This document shows, in pieces, positions 42,996 to 54,731 of a DNA stretch of 64,000 nucleotides. The first letter of the stretch is position 1, and the number at the start of each line of letters is the position of its first letter. The notes beneath the pieces were generated by a model, which was not told where the DNA came from, did no database searches, and saw only the letters and a list, made by a program, of their open reading frames with translations. This stretch comes from Salticus scenicus (Eukaryota; Arthropoda; Arachnida; Araneae; Salticidae). The stretch lies in the NCBI GenBank assembly GCA_963930645.1, contig OZ005657.1:48021153-48085152 (forward strand), written 5' to 3'. The translations under genes were made by a program, and so were the position numbers.

Positions 42996-43594
42996 AATGT
43001 TTTAAGAATTTCTGCGGTATTTTATGTCTGTAGTTATTTATGCCTGTTGTGTAAATAGTAGCGACTCCATGTGCATTGCACAATAAAGTATTATGCTTCA
43101 AACTGATACGTCAAATTAGTGCATATCTCTTTGAAGTTAGTATTATAATAAAATTGCACCAGAGAATTGATGTTGAAAGCTACTAATTATAAAACTTCGA
43201 ATATGGTGTTTTTTCAAAATTTTTTAGTATTATAATTACATGTGAAACAAAAAAAAAAAAAATTGAATTTTCAAATTTCCACTATGAAAGAAATGCTGGA
43301 AGGATTTACAAGTATATAAATCAAAAATAAGACCGGAAATTTCAGTCCAATATTGAATTGAAAGTTAAAACTAAAGATAATATTATACAGAGCAAAAAAT
43401 TTCCGAATTTTAATATTTCGTCGTATAATAATTTCCACATTTCTTTCTTTTTTATAATAAAGAAAATATTCAATTTATTTTCTGTAAAATTATTAGGGAA
43501 AATGCAAGTTATTTTACCATGTTTTTATTAACTTCGATTCTTGTTTGTTTGTGGGTTTGTTTGAGTGTTTGTCAGGGACAAATCTTGCAATCGA
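42996..43594. other. Intron, nothing recognised
   Basis: AT-rich, with a short poly(A) near 43249-43262. Confidence 0.4.
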
Positions 43595-44635
43595 TTTTTA
43601 ACTAACTTCCCGACTAGCTAGATATTTGAAATTTTCAGGACAGCTCACAACACGGTGACAATATATTTTTCTAATAATTTTAGTCAACTATTTCAAGTCC
43701 CGCTGCCTTCGGCAGCGCTTATATGATTCGACAGAAAATTTAGTTAACTAACTTCCCGACTAGCTAGACATTTGAAATTTTCAGAATAGTTCAGAACACG
43801 GTGAAAATGCATTTTTTAAATATCTTTAGCCAATTGTTTTGGGTTCCTGCTGCCTTCGGCAGCGTTATCAGTACTAAGCTTGCAATCGATTTTTCACTAA
43901 CTTTCCGACTATCTGGACATTTGAAACTTTCAGGACAGTTCATAACACGGTGACAATACATTTTTCTAATAATTTTAGTCAACTATTTCAGGTCCCACTG
44001 CCTTCGGCAGCGCTTATATTATTTGACAGAAAATTTATTTAACTAACTTCCCGAGTAGCTAGACATTTGAAACTTTCAGAATAGTTCAGAACACGGTGAA
44101 AATGCATTTTTTTAAATACCTTTAGCCAACTGTTTAGGATTCCTGCTGCCTTCTTCAGCGTTATCAGTACAAAGCTTGCAATCGATTTTTCACTAACTTC
44201 CCGACTAGCTAGATATTTGAAACTTTCAGGATAGCTCAGAACACGGTGGCAATACATTTTTTTTAATACTTTTAGTCAAGTGTTTCAGGTCCCTACTGCC
44301 TTTGGCAGCGTTCATATGATTCAACAGAAAATTTATTTAACTAACTTCCCGAGTAGCTAGACATTTGAAACTTTCGGAATAGTTCAGAATACGGTGAAAA
44401 TGCTTTTTAAAAATATTTTTATCCTATTGCTTCGGGACCCTGCTGCCTTCGGCAGCGTTTCCAGTACAAAGCTTGCAATCAACTTTTAACTAACTTCCCG
44501 GCTAGATAGACATTTGAAACTTTTATAATAGCTCAAAAGACGATAGCAAGGAATTTTTTTAATACTTTTATCCAATTGCTGGGGTTCCGGCTGCCTTCAG
44601 TAGCGTTTATATGATTCAACAGAAAATTAAAAAAC
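43595..44635. repeat. Satellite-like array: seven ~147-bp monomers in alternating A/B order
   Basis: Monomers start at about 43598, 43747, 43898, 44042, 44193, 44341 and 44490 with AACTAACTTCCCGACTAGCT and continue AGACATTTGAAA.TTTCAG. Each carries CTGCTGCCTTCGGCAGCG near its end, a short perfect hairpin (GCTGCC-TTC-GGCAGC). Monomers alternate between two tails: one ends TTATATGATTCGACAGAAAA, the other TATCAGTACAAAGCTTGCAA. The higher-order unit is therefore about 295 bp, repeated three and a half times. Confidence 0.92.
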
Positions 44636-44879
44636 ATGGTTTATAAAAAATTTTTTATCTTATAATTATTTTATAGTTTGTTGATTATCTACGATTTCTT
44701 ATCATTTAAAGAAATTTAGGATCATGTAAAATATTTCAGAATGTCAATAACACAACTACTATATTACTTTCAAACGTCATCTAAATATTGCTCCAGAGCT
44801 AATAATTTTGATAATATGTCAGTTTTTGATCTTACAATTAAAATATGATAAATTAAATGACAATATTTGAGTTGATCTA
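44636..44879. other. Spacer between arrays
   Basis: AT-rich, nothing recognised. Confidence 0.4.
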
Positions 44880-45300
44880 TATGAGTAATGTGTTTGCGTT
44901 CTTATCTGTATCCGCTCTGGAACTCAGGCTATTGATCGCAGAGCTACAAAACTTGGCATAGAGGTGGATTGAATCCTGCAAGGGTACACCACATCGAAAA
45001 TTTTCCTACTTTGTAATTTGAATTTTTTTCGATTTTATTCATTGATTTTTCTGTTACATTTTCCAAAATTTATATTTCCACTGTCTGTGTGTGATTGGAC
45101 GCTCGGGCCATTGTTCCACAGCAACAAAACTTGACAGAGAGGTAGCTTGGACCATAGAGTGATGCACATAAACGAGATATTTTTCAGTTTCTGAATTTTA
45201 ATTTTATTAAATAAATATTTTTCGATTACATCTGTTAATTATTCTGCATCATTTTCTTAAATTTATTCTTTCATTTCAATCGTCTGCGTTCCTTATCAAC
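44880..45300 (+). repeat. Tandem ~185-bp repeat W, plus orientation
   Basis: About two units: GGAACTCAGGCTATTGATCG, AGCTACAAAACTTGGCATAG, TCCTGCAAGGGTACACCACA, then a diverged second unit (GGACGCTCGGGCCATTGTTC, CAAAACTTGACAGAGAGGTA). This is the inverse of the array at 42107-42995, so the two W arrays face each other across the satellite. Confidence 0.75.
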
Positions 45301-46664
45301 GACTACTATACTATTATTTATTTATATGTTTATTTAATTATAATAATTATCTGAATTGAGAATTTGTTTTAATTCATTGTATTTATCGGAAACAAAATCA
45401 ATATATTTGAAAGGATTAAACTTATTAAATTTTAAATTAAAGTAAAAATTAAAACAATTAAGTTTATGTATATATTTTATAATAAAACTAATAGTAATAA
45501 AATTTTTAATTTGTTGTACCCATAGTTTCGTTATTGCAGAGAAGGCTAGTAAATACGTGTTACTAGGTCTCGCTAATACATGTTTCCAAAACTAAAATGC
45601 TAAATAGATGCTGAGATATAGTCATCTGTAAAATCGTAGTTCCTTAATAATAACAGCGTCACCTGTCGAACGATAATTATCCAAATTAAAATATCCTTGT
45701 GAGGCATATCCGCAGACAGCGGGAGCCTGGATTCAACGTAGAGCAGGCGTGGAATTTGCTGCCGCAGGCATACGTGATTTCAAAAAAATATTTATGTAAG
45801 ATTTTATTATTAAAGTGATATAAAAAATAGTGAGTAATTATTATTTTTAGAAATTTATATAAATATAATAACCAGCAAAGCGGGCACACCCTACTGTTAT
45901 TAAAAATAATAAGAAGCTCATCTAGTTTTTAATATCTATTTCTCATTTTTTAAAAATTGGGGGGGGGGGGATAATAATAATGATACACCCAGAGAAAGGA
46001 TTTAATTAAAATTACAAAATGTATCTTGTTGAGGTTACTTTGGTTGATTTAAAACAAATTTTTGTTTGAATAAAAAACACAGATATCTTGCGACGACATA
46101 ATAATAATAATAATGATAATAATAATAATTTTCAGTCGGAGAAATGCTAGCTCACAAATTATAAAATATAAGGACTGGCCTGGCCTTAAATTAATTTTAA
46201 GCATTATTATTTTTTTTAATCTCTTATTTTCAGCATATTTTAGCGAATTTTTGACTATGAATTTATATTCACTATTTTAAGTCAATATTTATTATTTGTT
46301 AAAATGTGCGATTGACTTATTTATTAACTAAACATTATTTATTGACTAAACTTATAAACAGATTTTTATTTATTAACTAAAATAAATCACATGATTTAAA
46401 ATTATGATTTAAAAATTGGAAAATTGCCAGCTTGCAAATTTTAAAAGATCAATGCAGCAAATTGGCCTGAAGAAGGGTTAAAAACAAATTTTTGTAAGAA
46501 AAAGAAAAATTTCTTGTTAGAATTGAAAATAAATAAATAAATAAATAAAATAAGAAATAAATTATTTTGTTAAACTGATTATTATTACTATTATTATTAT
46601 TATTATTATTATTATTTTTTTTTTTTTACATTCTCTTACCCATATATATGGTAGAGAAAGTATA

Positions 46665-46696
<32 letters not shown>

Positions 46697-46739
46697 GATA
46701 TATTTGGGGGGGAGAGGGGTCAAATTTTTGAAATGGAGA
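45301..46739. other. Intron with simple repeats, no gene
   Basis: G run at 45959-45970; (AAT)n at 46099-46128; (AAAT)n at 46530-46548; (ATT)n at 46580-46616; (TA)n at about 46660-46697. A slightly GC-richer block at 45690-45780 and 45870-45900 (ACCAGCAAAGCGGGCACACC) may be old repeat. Confidence 0.5.
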
Positions 46740-46839
46740 TTTTGTTATATCGACACGTTTTGTTATAACCTCTGAATCCTAAAAACATGTTTTTAGCGGT
46801 TGGTCTACGTGTACATGTATATGTCTGTTATCACACACA

Positions 46840-47210
46840 CACACGCACATCTGTTATCCGCATATCAAGACAAAATAATAGCAGGAAGTTTAAACATGGT
46901 ATTCTAAATCTGTATCATAGGGATACTGCACTAAACTTTTTTTGAGATCAAGTAAAAATTTATATACAGGGACACCCAAGAGTATTCAAATACGTTATGT
47001 CTATGGGTAAGATTGCAGGTAAGTAATGTTTAATATCTATAGTCTGCACTAAGCAAAACGAAATGAATATATATTTTTTGTATGCGTAAAATCAGGTTTC
47101 ATGTAGAATATGGTATGAAAATCATTCACTGTTCGTTTACAGAACTAGACAAAATAACTAGAATAAAGTTGGACAATACTTGAAAATTGATGGAAGTGCA
47201 TTTCAGGTTG
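46840..47210. repeat. Diverged single copy of the 23.7-kb array unit
   Basis: Shares TTTATATACAGGGACACCCA, GAGTATTCAAATACGTTATG, CTGCACTAAGCAAAAC-like text and TATGGTATGAAAATCATTCA-like text with the array at 23690-25480. Confidence 0.6.
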
Positions 47211-48301
47211 TGCTGTCTGTTATTAATATAGGATAATATTTATGTGCATTTTGTGGTGTGTACATAATTTTTAGAAGATATTCAGGGATGCCAATAATTA
47301 AGTGAAAACATTCTTTTTATTGAATGTAATTAGTGGAAGTGCTTTACTATAATATTTTACCATGTCCAGGAAAATTGTTCAAAATTGCTATTAATTCTTC
47401 ATACCCCTACATTCAATAAAGATTTTTTTTTTTTTTTTTAAGCTAAATATTTATAGCTTATTTTTTGTATATTTACACGTTCTGAGGTTTCCTGAATATC
47501 GAAGTGAAGTTTTTTACGTTTGGTCTTTCTCCCTGTCTCTTATCACAATAATCTAAAAATAAATAATTTCCGGCAATTCAAATGTTTTATTTTGAAGTTA
47601 ATATAAGTTTGTGACTTGAAAAGTTTGACCAAGATTTATCAAAAGGAATGGTGCGTGTGAAAGTTGTCTGAATAATTTTAAATGAACTGTTAAATATAAT
47701 TACAGATTTGAATTCTGATAAATAAAGGTACAATATTGAAAATGGGTTTGAGGTCTTTAGCCCCCCTCACCCAGAATTATTTGTCAAATAATGATGTTAC
47801 GAAGCCTAATTTGAATTGCTTTTAACGTAGATTTATATATCAGTACTCGTTATCTTACCCTTAATCTGCAATCTGTATTTATAGTATTAAATTTCAGGGT
47901 AAGAGTAAGCCGCGTGAATGCCACGCCAGATTTTATTTTGGAACACATTCAAGCGGAAATTTTCTTTGTTCGAAACAAATTTTCGTTTAAAAAAACAAAA
48001 ATATATCCCAGAGTATAATTTATTATTATTATTATTATTATTATTATCATCTTCTAAATGTAATAATAATAATAATAATATAATAATAAAAATAAAAAAA
48101 ATCTGACATTAATATTTTAAAAAGAAGAAATGTAAAAGAAAAAAAAGAAAAAAAACTTTAATAATAGCATCATGACCATAGGACAGATTTTAAAAATACG
48201 TGCTATTCATAAAAAAATGCTAATTCCCATTCTGAATCGACATTGCTTAGAAAAAGAAGAATTTCAATACATTTGTAAACTTATATATTTCAATTACATA
48301 C
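47211..48301. other. Intron downstream of exon A, nothing recognised
   Basis: (TTA)n at 48019-48046 and (AAT)n at 48061-48090. The exon A donor is at the right end. Confidence 0.5.
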
Positions 48302-48502
48302 CTTGGAATCGATTCCAATAATTTTTCCACATTCGTCACAAGTATTGGAGAAGACTTGTTCGTAGCATCTTGTGCAATATGGGTGATCGTCTCGTAAAAC
48401 ATATCTTTGACCGGTTAGAGTTTCATCACACTGCCAGCAGCAGAAATGGCTTGAATGCCAATCTTTGGACATCGCTTTTGTATATTCTCCGGAGAAAATA
48501 AG
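48302..48502 (-). CDS. Lmpt: Limpet/FHL internal exon A: second half of a LIM domain plus start of the next
   Basis: This 201-bp exon encodes 67 whole codons and starts and ends in phase 0. The acceptor (minus strand) is ttttgcag at 48503-48510. The donor is CAAG|gtatgt, with the gt at 48301-48300. The product starts LIFSGEYTKAM and ends IIGIDSK. Zinc ligands are H16-X2-H19-X2-C22-X2-C25 and C43-X2-C46, finishing a LIM domain whose opening C-X2-C must lie in an upstream exon. C55-X2-C58 opens the next LIM. A His in place of the usual Cys after WH (WHSSHFCC) is a normal ligand variant in PET/testin-type LIM domains. That, and the full LIM before the FHL core, suggests the long Limpet form and not a vertebrate-type half-LIM start. 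No upstream exon was found between 48503 and 64000, so the 5' intron exceeds 15 kb. Confidence 0.93.
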
Positions 48503-49621
48503 CTGCAAAAGACAATAGCAAAATTTAATTGAATAAATATTTTTTTAACGAAAGTATAGAATAAAATTCAAAAAAGAAAATAAAAAGAAAATAGAAAGGA
48601 AAGAAAGAAAAAATGCTGGACCTGTTGAAGGAATACTGTTTTCTCACAGTAATTTCACATTTAATGCTTTAATAGCAAATATGCTAACAAATGTTTAAGA
48701 ATTTTTTATAGTATTTAGAAATCCTTTTAAAAGCATTTGTGTGTGTGTTTGTATGTGTGCGCGATCACTATTATTAACAAATCTTTTTAATGATTTCTAT
48801 TTCTGCCCATCACGTATGTTTTTTTTTTCATTGAAAATAATAGGGGTTCACAATAAAAAATTACTAATTTTATGATATTGAAGTAAACATATTTTTTCTC
48901 ATAATTAAACGAACAATTCGTTCATAATATATTTAACATTCTGTGCTCATTCATTTTTCCCATTAACCTTTTTCTTCTTCTTTTTGATACCCCTTTGTGC
49001 ACGCTACCACTTTTGCTTCTTCCAGTGCTCCCCACCCAACATTTTTCATTTTGCATTATTTAATAAATTCATCTTATAAATACTATTTTTATGTAAAAAA
49101 TAATTATCGAAAATGTTTTTTTATAATGAGCAATAGATAACAGAATTCATGTTTTCACAATAAATTGAACAAAAATTATGAATTTTGCAGAAAAAGGAAA
49201 TTTAAGTGATGAATTTTTTTACTATTGAGTTTTAGTGAGTAAAATCCTATAAGAAACAACAACAACAACAAAATTATGTAGCATTTTAGTTGCAGAACCT
49301 GTGTAATCATCAGAGATATTTTCATGCAGAAACGTGTATAATTCTATAGCATATTCTTTTTAATTTTCATTGTGCCATAGACAGTAAAAATACTAATCCT
49401 TTTTTTTTTTTTGTTGTTGATTGTTTGTTTGTTTTAAGGTAGAGTCCCACATTAGCCTTTTCTATGAAAAATCCTCTTCCCAAACTAAAATCCTCTTAAG
49501 AAATACATTTTCTCAACAAAAGGTATAGCAAGTTAAATTTTTTATGATAAAAATATTATTTTTTATGCGAATTTTGACAAGAAAAGAAATTTTTTTTCGC
49601 TTAAGAATTTAGAAAAGTTCT
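48503..49621. other. Intron upstream of exon A, nothing recognised
   Basis: AT-rich. I looked here for a minus-strand exon ending in a LIM C-X2-C-D-E and saw none. Confidence 0.45.
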
Positions 49622-49627
49622 TGGTAA

Positions 49628-49858
49628 TGCGGTGGGGTGCCAGTTTAGGCTGATTAACTATGCGAAGGTCCTAGGCTTTGGTGGAATGCTCTCAGAAGTG
49701 GTTGGAGGGTCTTTTTTTAAAGGGTCCTAGTCGGTATTCATGAGAGTTTCGGAAAAAACAACTGGCAACTCTGAACGACTATGCTAACTACTACGAACCT
49801 GCAATCCTCACCTATGAGCTTTGCGAGCAGAACTTCTCAACCACCGATAAGGCTTAAT
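49628..49858 (-). mobile_element. tRNA-derived SINE, family 2, copy 2
   Basis: On the minus strand: GGTGGTTGAGAAGTTCTG (A box region), GATTGCAGGTTCGTAG (decayed B box), then CATGAATACCGACTAGGACC and AAGCCTAGGACCTTCGCATA. An A-rich tract at 49868-49908 separates it from copy 3. Confidence 0.78.
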
Positions 49859-49921
49859 ATTTCGGGTAAAAAAAAAAATAAAAAAAAAAAAGAAAAGAAA
49901 AAGAAAAGAACATAATAAAAT

Positions 49922-50168
49922 GATGGAACATGTAAATGGTTTAAGGCTGACTGTCTATTCGAGGGACCTAGGCCTGTTTGGTTGCTTGATATACTCCACA
50001 GGAATCTTTTTATGGGTATTTCGCGCATATTCACGCGAGATTTGGAGAAAACCCCTGAAAACTCAGAACATCCAGACCGATAAACGTGACCTGGGTTTGA
50101 ACCTGCGAACTCCTGCGTACCAGCAATGAGAACAGAACCTTTTTACCACTGTTAGTGGTCTGAAATAT
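49922..50168 (-). mobile_element. tRNA-derived SINE, family 2, copy 3
   Basis: On the minus strand: ACAGTGGTAAAAAGGTTCTG (A box), GCAGGTTCAAACCCAGG (good B box, GGTTCAAACCC), GGGGTTTTCTCCAAATCTCG and GCCTAGGTCCCTCGAATAG. Same family and orientation as its neighbour. Confidence 0.82.
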
Positions 50169-50879
50169 GAAACGGTAATATTTTAGATGAAGTCATGAAA
50201 TATCGAAAGGGAAATCATTATTTATTTAAGTAATTTAGAATTTGTAGTTGCTAAGTAATGAAAACTAAATGCTTCGGAGGAATTTACATTATTTTTAAAA
50301 TATCTTACATAATTTATTACAAATATCAATACACTTTTTTCACAAGGATAGATATTTTAGGCATTTTTCCTTGCGCAGAAATTATTTTTGACACATTTTG
50401 TTAATGCAAAATTTCACTCAGCTTTTCAACTACTAGATAACTTTATATTCTAAAACAAAGTTATTATCTATTTCAGGAGTACAAGATTTTGAAGTGATTT
50501 GATAAACTAACTCTCAGCGAACGCTTATAAAGAAAGAAGTGTGCTGTTTGGCTGGGTTATTTAAATTTCGTAACGTATTAAAATGACATTAAGGAAGTTT
50601 AGTTTTACACATACGCCTTTTATATACACAATCCTAAAGAAAATATGACATTGTGATGAATTATACTTTCGGTTGATAACTTTAAATGACACAGTATAGC
50701 TGATTGTCTATAAAGTTCTCTTTTGTCATACACTACCTTTCCATAAATAACAGACACTTTCCATTTCGCATGTTTTGACAAATTTTTCACAAAATACTAG
50801 ATGAATTATTTTAAAACTATAGGAGTGTAAAGAACATATTATACCTCATTATTTCAGTGAAAGTTTCGTCCAAAAGCAA
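50169..50879. other. Intron, nothing recognised
   Basis: AT-rich, no shared repeat. Confidence 0.4.
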
Positions 50880-51050
50880 AAATGGGATTAGTAAAAAATA
50901 AAGAAATAAGAAAAGGTTTGGTATCACCCTGTAAAATGTAATATTTGAAATGTGTTCACTGACTATAGCATGCGATTAAAAGGTTTCTTTTTATTATTTG
51001 TATAATTTTTTATAAGGCTACCACATATATTCATAGAGATATGACGGTTT

Positions 51051-51088
<38 letters not shown>

Positions 51089-52175
51089 CACTTTCAATCA
51101 TAACACGCAAGGTGTATTAAATGCAATAGAAATCCATTTTTAGGGAAATTTGACATACTACATCAGACACAGGATATTGCAACAATAAAGCAGAATTATT
51201 AAATATCTAATAAAATATGAGCATTTTTAATAAATAATTTTTAACTACGCATGTGCAAGTTTTAATGAAATTTTATTTGCATGATTTAGTAGTCCAAAAT
51301 ATTGAGCTACTATGTAAAAAACCGCAAAAAATATCGTGTAAATTCAAAAAGTTGTACGCGATACAATGAACTGCTATTCAGTTCCTCACCGAAAAATAAA
51401 TAAATAAATATAAAAATAAATATTAATAAATAAATAAATAAAAATAAAACTGTAAGGGCTTTTACTTACATCTTTATTTTGATTCAATCAATGGTAATAT
51501 AGTTTTCGGTAAATGAATGCTGATAAAACTTCCTTATAATTTTCCTTATTTTTGAGAAGATTCTATAGCGTAGAACTATTTGAATTTACATGATATTTGT
51601 TTGGGGTTTTCACATAAACAGCTCAATGCTTTGGGCTATTAAATTATTAAAATGAAATTTCGTTAAAGTTTGCGCATGCGAAATTAAAAACTATTTAGTA
51701 AAAATGCTCATATTATATTAAATATTTAATATTTTTGCATTCTGATTGTAGTATGCTGTGTCTAATATTGTATGTAAAGTTTTTTGAAAATGGCTTTGTA
51801 CTGCGTTTAATATCGTAAGTGTTATAGCTAAAAAAGTGACTTTTTTTTTCTTCTTTTTTTTTATGGCAAATTTTTAAAGAAACCTGTTAGATCTTCATGA
51901 ATATATCTGGTAGCCTAATAGAAACTTATACAGATTATAAGAAGAGGTATCATAATCAAATGCTGCAACCAGAACACATTTTAAGCAACAGGGAGATCCA
52001 AAACATTCTTATTTTTCTTTAATTTTTTATTTTTATTCCTTTTGCTTTAGGGGCAAAACGTTCACTGAGATGTACTGGGTATGGCATATTCTTTACACTC
52101 CTGAAGTTTCAAGGTAATTCATCAGGTACTTTTTGAAACATTTGACAAAACGTCTGAACCTACCGTTTGTAAATG
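50880..52175. repeat. Dispersed repeat Y, copy 2, with an extra inverted arm
   Basis: The right part (51445-52170) aligns directly with 19590-20360. The left part (about 50940-51370) is an inverse of the same family: its reverse complement contains CACATGCGTAGTTAAAAATT, AAAATGCTCATATTTTATTA and TATCCTGTGTCTGATGTAGT. The whole forms a long, imperfect foldback. Poly(A) at 51056-51086 and AAATA repeats at 51395-51445 are embedded. No coding sequence. Confidence 0.75.
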
Positions 52176-52455
52176 CTGCTTATACTTATTTTTATTCATA
52201 TTTATTTCTCCAGATAGTAAAAAACAATTGTCTAAAATGGAAACACAAGAAACATGTAATAGTTTTTTTTACCTATACCTATATAATAATTTAAATTATT
52301 AAATTTATTAGAGCTAGAAGTATTAATTACTTTTTATTTTTGAACTAAAGTCATCATAGGTTAATTTAATTTGTTTAAAATTAATCTTACTGATCTAAAT
52401 GGTGTACGGTGGCATCAAATTTTCTGTTACTCTGATTTTTGCTGCGTTTTAAAAA

Positions 52456-52498
<43 letters not shown>

Positions 52499-53367
52499 TT
52501 ATAGTATACTACTGTGGAAGAATTAAAAGCATTAATAAGAGAGATAAGATCAACTAAATCCATAAAAATAAAGACAACATAACAATAATCAAGACTTTAT
52601 CAGGAGTTTATATTGAATTATTGTATGCAAAATAATAAAAGCGCAACCGTTAAAAGCTGTGTCTTTTTGTTAAAGAATATTGATCATTGTAACAGAAAAA
52701 CTACAAAAGTTATTTTATTGTTATATCAACTTTGTTCAACAGAATTTTGAGTTTTGAAATAATTTTAAGCTTAAAACACTTGTTTAGCTCCGTTTACTTT
52801 AAAAATTTCATAAACGCTAAAAATATACGTAAAATTTCAGGATTAAAACATAACAATATTTTTTAAATATTAACTTATAAATTAATTTACAAAATATTAA
52901 AGGAGTGCATTTAGGATATATTGTTAAACTACAATAATGTAAAATCGAGGGAAAAAAAAATAGTTAGCAGGTATAATTTACAAAATAAATAAATAAATAA
53001 ATAAATAAATTTTGACTTTCGTTATTTTTAATTTAAATAGTTTTCGAGAAAATTTAATATAGCAAATAGTTTTCTATTTTGCATATGTATGAATATTTGT
53101 ATAATTCTAATGGAGTAATTTACAAAAGAAGATGCATAACGGTCACCATACTCGTTAATGTAGATACACCTTTTAGCCCCTCCCCCCCCCCTCCAAGAAA
53201 AAAAAAAAAAAAACGAAAGAAAGAAATAAAACTATGCTGAATGATTAGATTAGCATAATTTCAGATTTTATAAAAAACAAATATATGAAATGAAATATAA
53301 AATAGGAACAATTAATTATTTATTACTTTTTTTTTTTTTTTTTTAACGTTCGCGTAACCTTTAACAG

Positions 53368-53399
<32 letters not shown>

Positions 53400-54696
53400 T
53401 GTCTAGCGAAAACAGGGGGCAATTTCAACTTAAAGCTGCACATAAGTCCGATGTGCGGTATTATGCATTATATTATATACAATATGGTATTAAATATACC
53501 ACGGTAATGGTCACTGTTTCTCCTTAATTCACTCCTTAATTCTGTTTCATAATTCACTGTTCCTCCTTAACAAAGTAATCCTCTGGGGATTTTGTGGATT
53601 CGTATTTTAAAGATATCTTATTAAAAAATGGAATTTTTCGAATTCTGTTTTTTTTTTTTTAATTCCACTCTCTGAACATCTTTTACCCTAGTGAGAATTC
53701 ATATATATATGTATGTATGTGTGTGTGCGTGTAGAGCTCTAATTTTTACTCTCAAAAAGAAAAATTAATTAATTTATTTTAACTGTTTACTATGATGTAA
53801 AAGGCGACATGTTCAAAAAGGGGAATAATATAGAAACTTGATAATTCGCATCTTTATGTTAACCGCATAATGTGCAAAATTGAAGGAAAAAAAAAAAAAA
53901 AGAAAGAAAAAGCTTTAAGTATATACAGACATTAATGTGTTCAGAAAAAATAATACAACTGTATGACTCAATAATAAAGCTTACGTTGATACTTTGAATG
54001 CATTATACACCGAAGCGTCTACAATAAATATGCAGTTGGAAGTTTTTTTTCTTAAATGCATCGCATTTACTTTAAATAAATACTCTGTCATGTCATAAAA
54101 GAAACAATTTTAGATTATATGTTTTTTTATATTCTTATTTTCTTGCAAACGTGTGTAAGTAATACTTAAAAAACACTTCTGATTTATCTTACTTTTCAAT
54201 AACGACGCCAAATTTTATATATTGAGAAGGCTAAAGGAAAATAAACGAAGAGATAAAAATAATGACATCTCTGTCATCTGTCTGACCTTGATATTTTGAT
54301 GCTGATTTTCATACCTCTTTTCTAATAGTTTTCTTACGATCGGTAATGGAAAATACAGTAGTGGTATAATTTTTACAAACTGTCAGAATAAAGCACTTTG
54401 AAAGAATGAAAAGTTCAAGGAAAAACGATTGATTTTAAGCATAAGAAGGAAGATGTTTGTGCTTTAAAAAAATATATAAGTGTAACTTTCAATTTTGCAT
54501 TTTAAAAGATTACATTGTCTTTATAGGTTTTAAATTATAAATAAGAAAATTTACAATTGATATACTACTTTTAATGCGCATATGCAGAATGGCTTTTACA
54601 CATATTAATTACCATGACAAAAGTTCAACTATTAGTTGGAATATTCTTAATATAAAATAAAAAAACAAAAACTTTAATTTATATGCCGGTTTACTG

Positions 54697-54731
<35 letters not shown>

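Larger units (their letters stand above)
1835..48502 (-). other. Lmpt: Partial gene locus: four-and-a-half-LIM protein, Limpet-like, four exons and three complete introns
   Basis: Four minus-strand exons join in frame with GT/AG boundaries. Their product reads as consecutive LIM domains with the FHL spacing C-X2-C, about 16-18 residues, H-X2-C/H, X2, C-X2-C, then C-X2-C 16-17 residues later. The order matches the FHL family: an 'HPYC..C' end of one LIM, then 'DLSYKEKHWHEACF', 'TKKMEYKGHQWHEKCF' and 'GGVTYRNEPWHRECF'. FHL/Limpet proteins are cytoplasmic and nuclear scaffolds, prominent in muscle, that bind integrins, transcription factors and sarcomere proteins. This role comes from the family and not from the sequence. 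Introns are 21,628, 9,430 and 14,877 bp. Both gene ends lie outside the window. No promoter, start codon, stop codon or poly(A) site could be assigned. Confidence 0.9.

Noticed and set aside
43595..44635. CRISPR-like or coding repeat with short open frames (43791-43982, 44039-44257 minus)
   Set aside because: The frames follow the satellite monomer and break at monomer differences. The repeat itself explains them.
49860..49910. Gene-like K/F-rich frame near the SINEs
   Set aside because: Low-complexity A-rich SINE tail.
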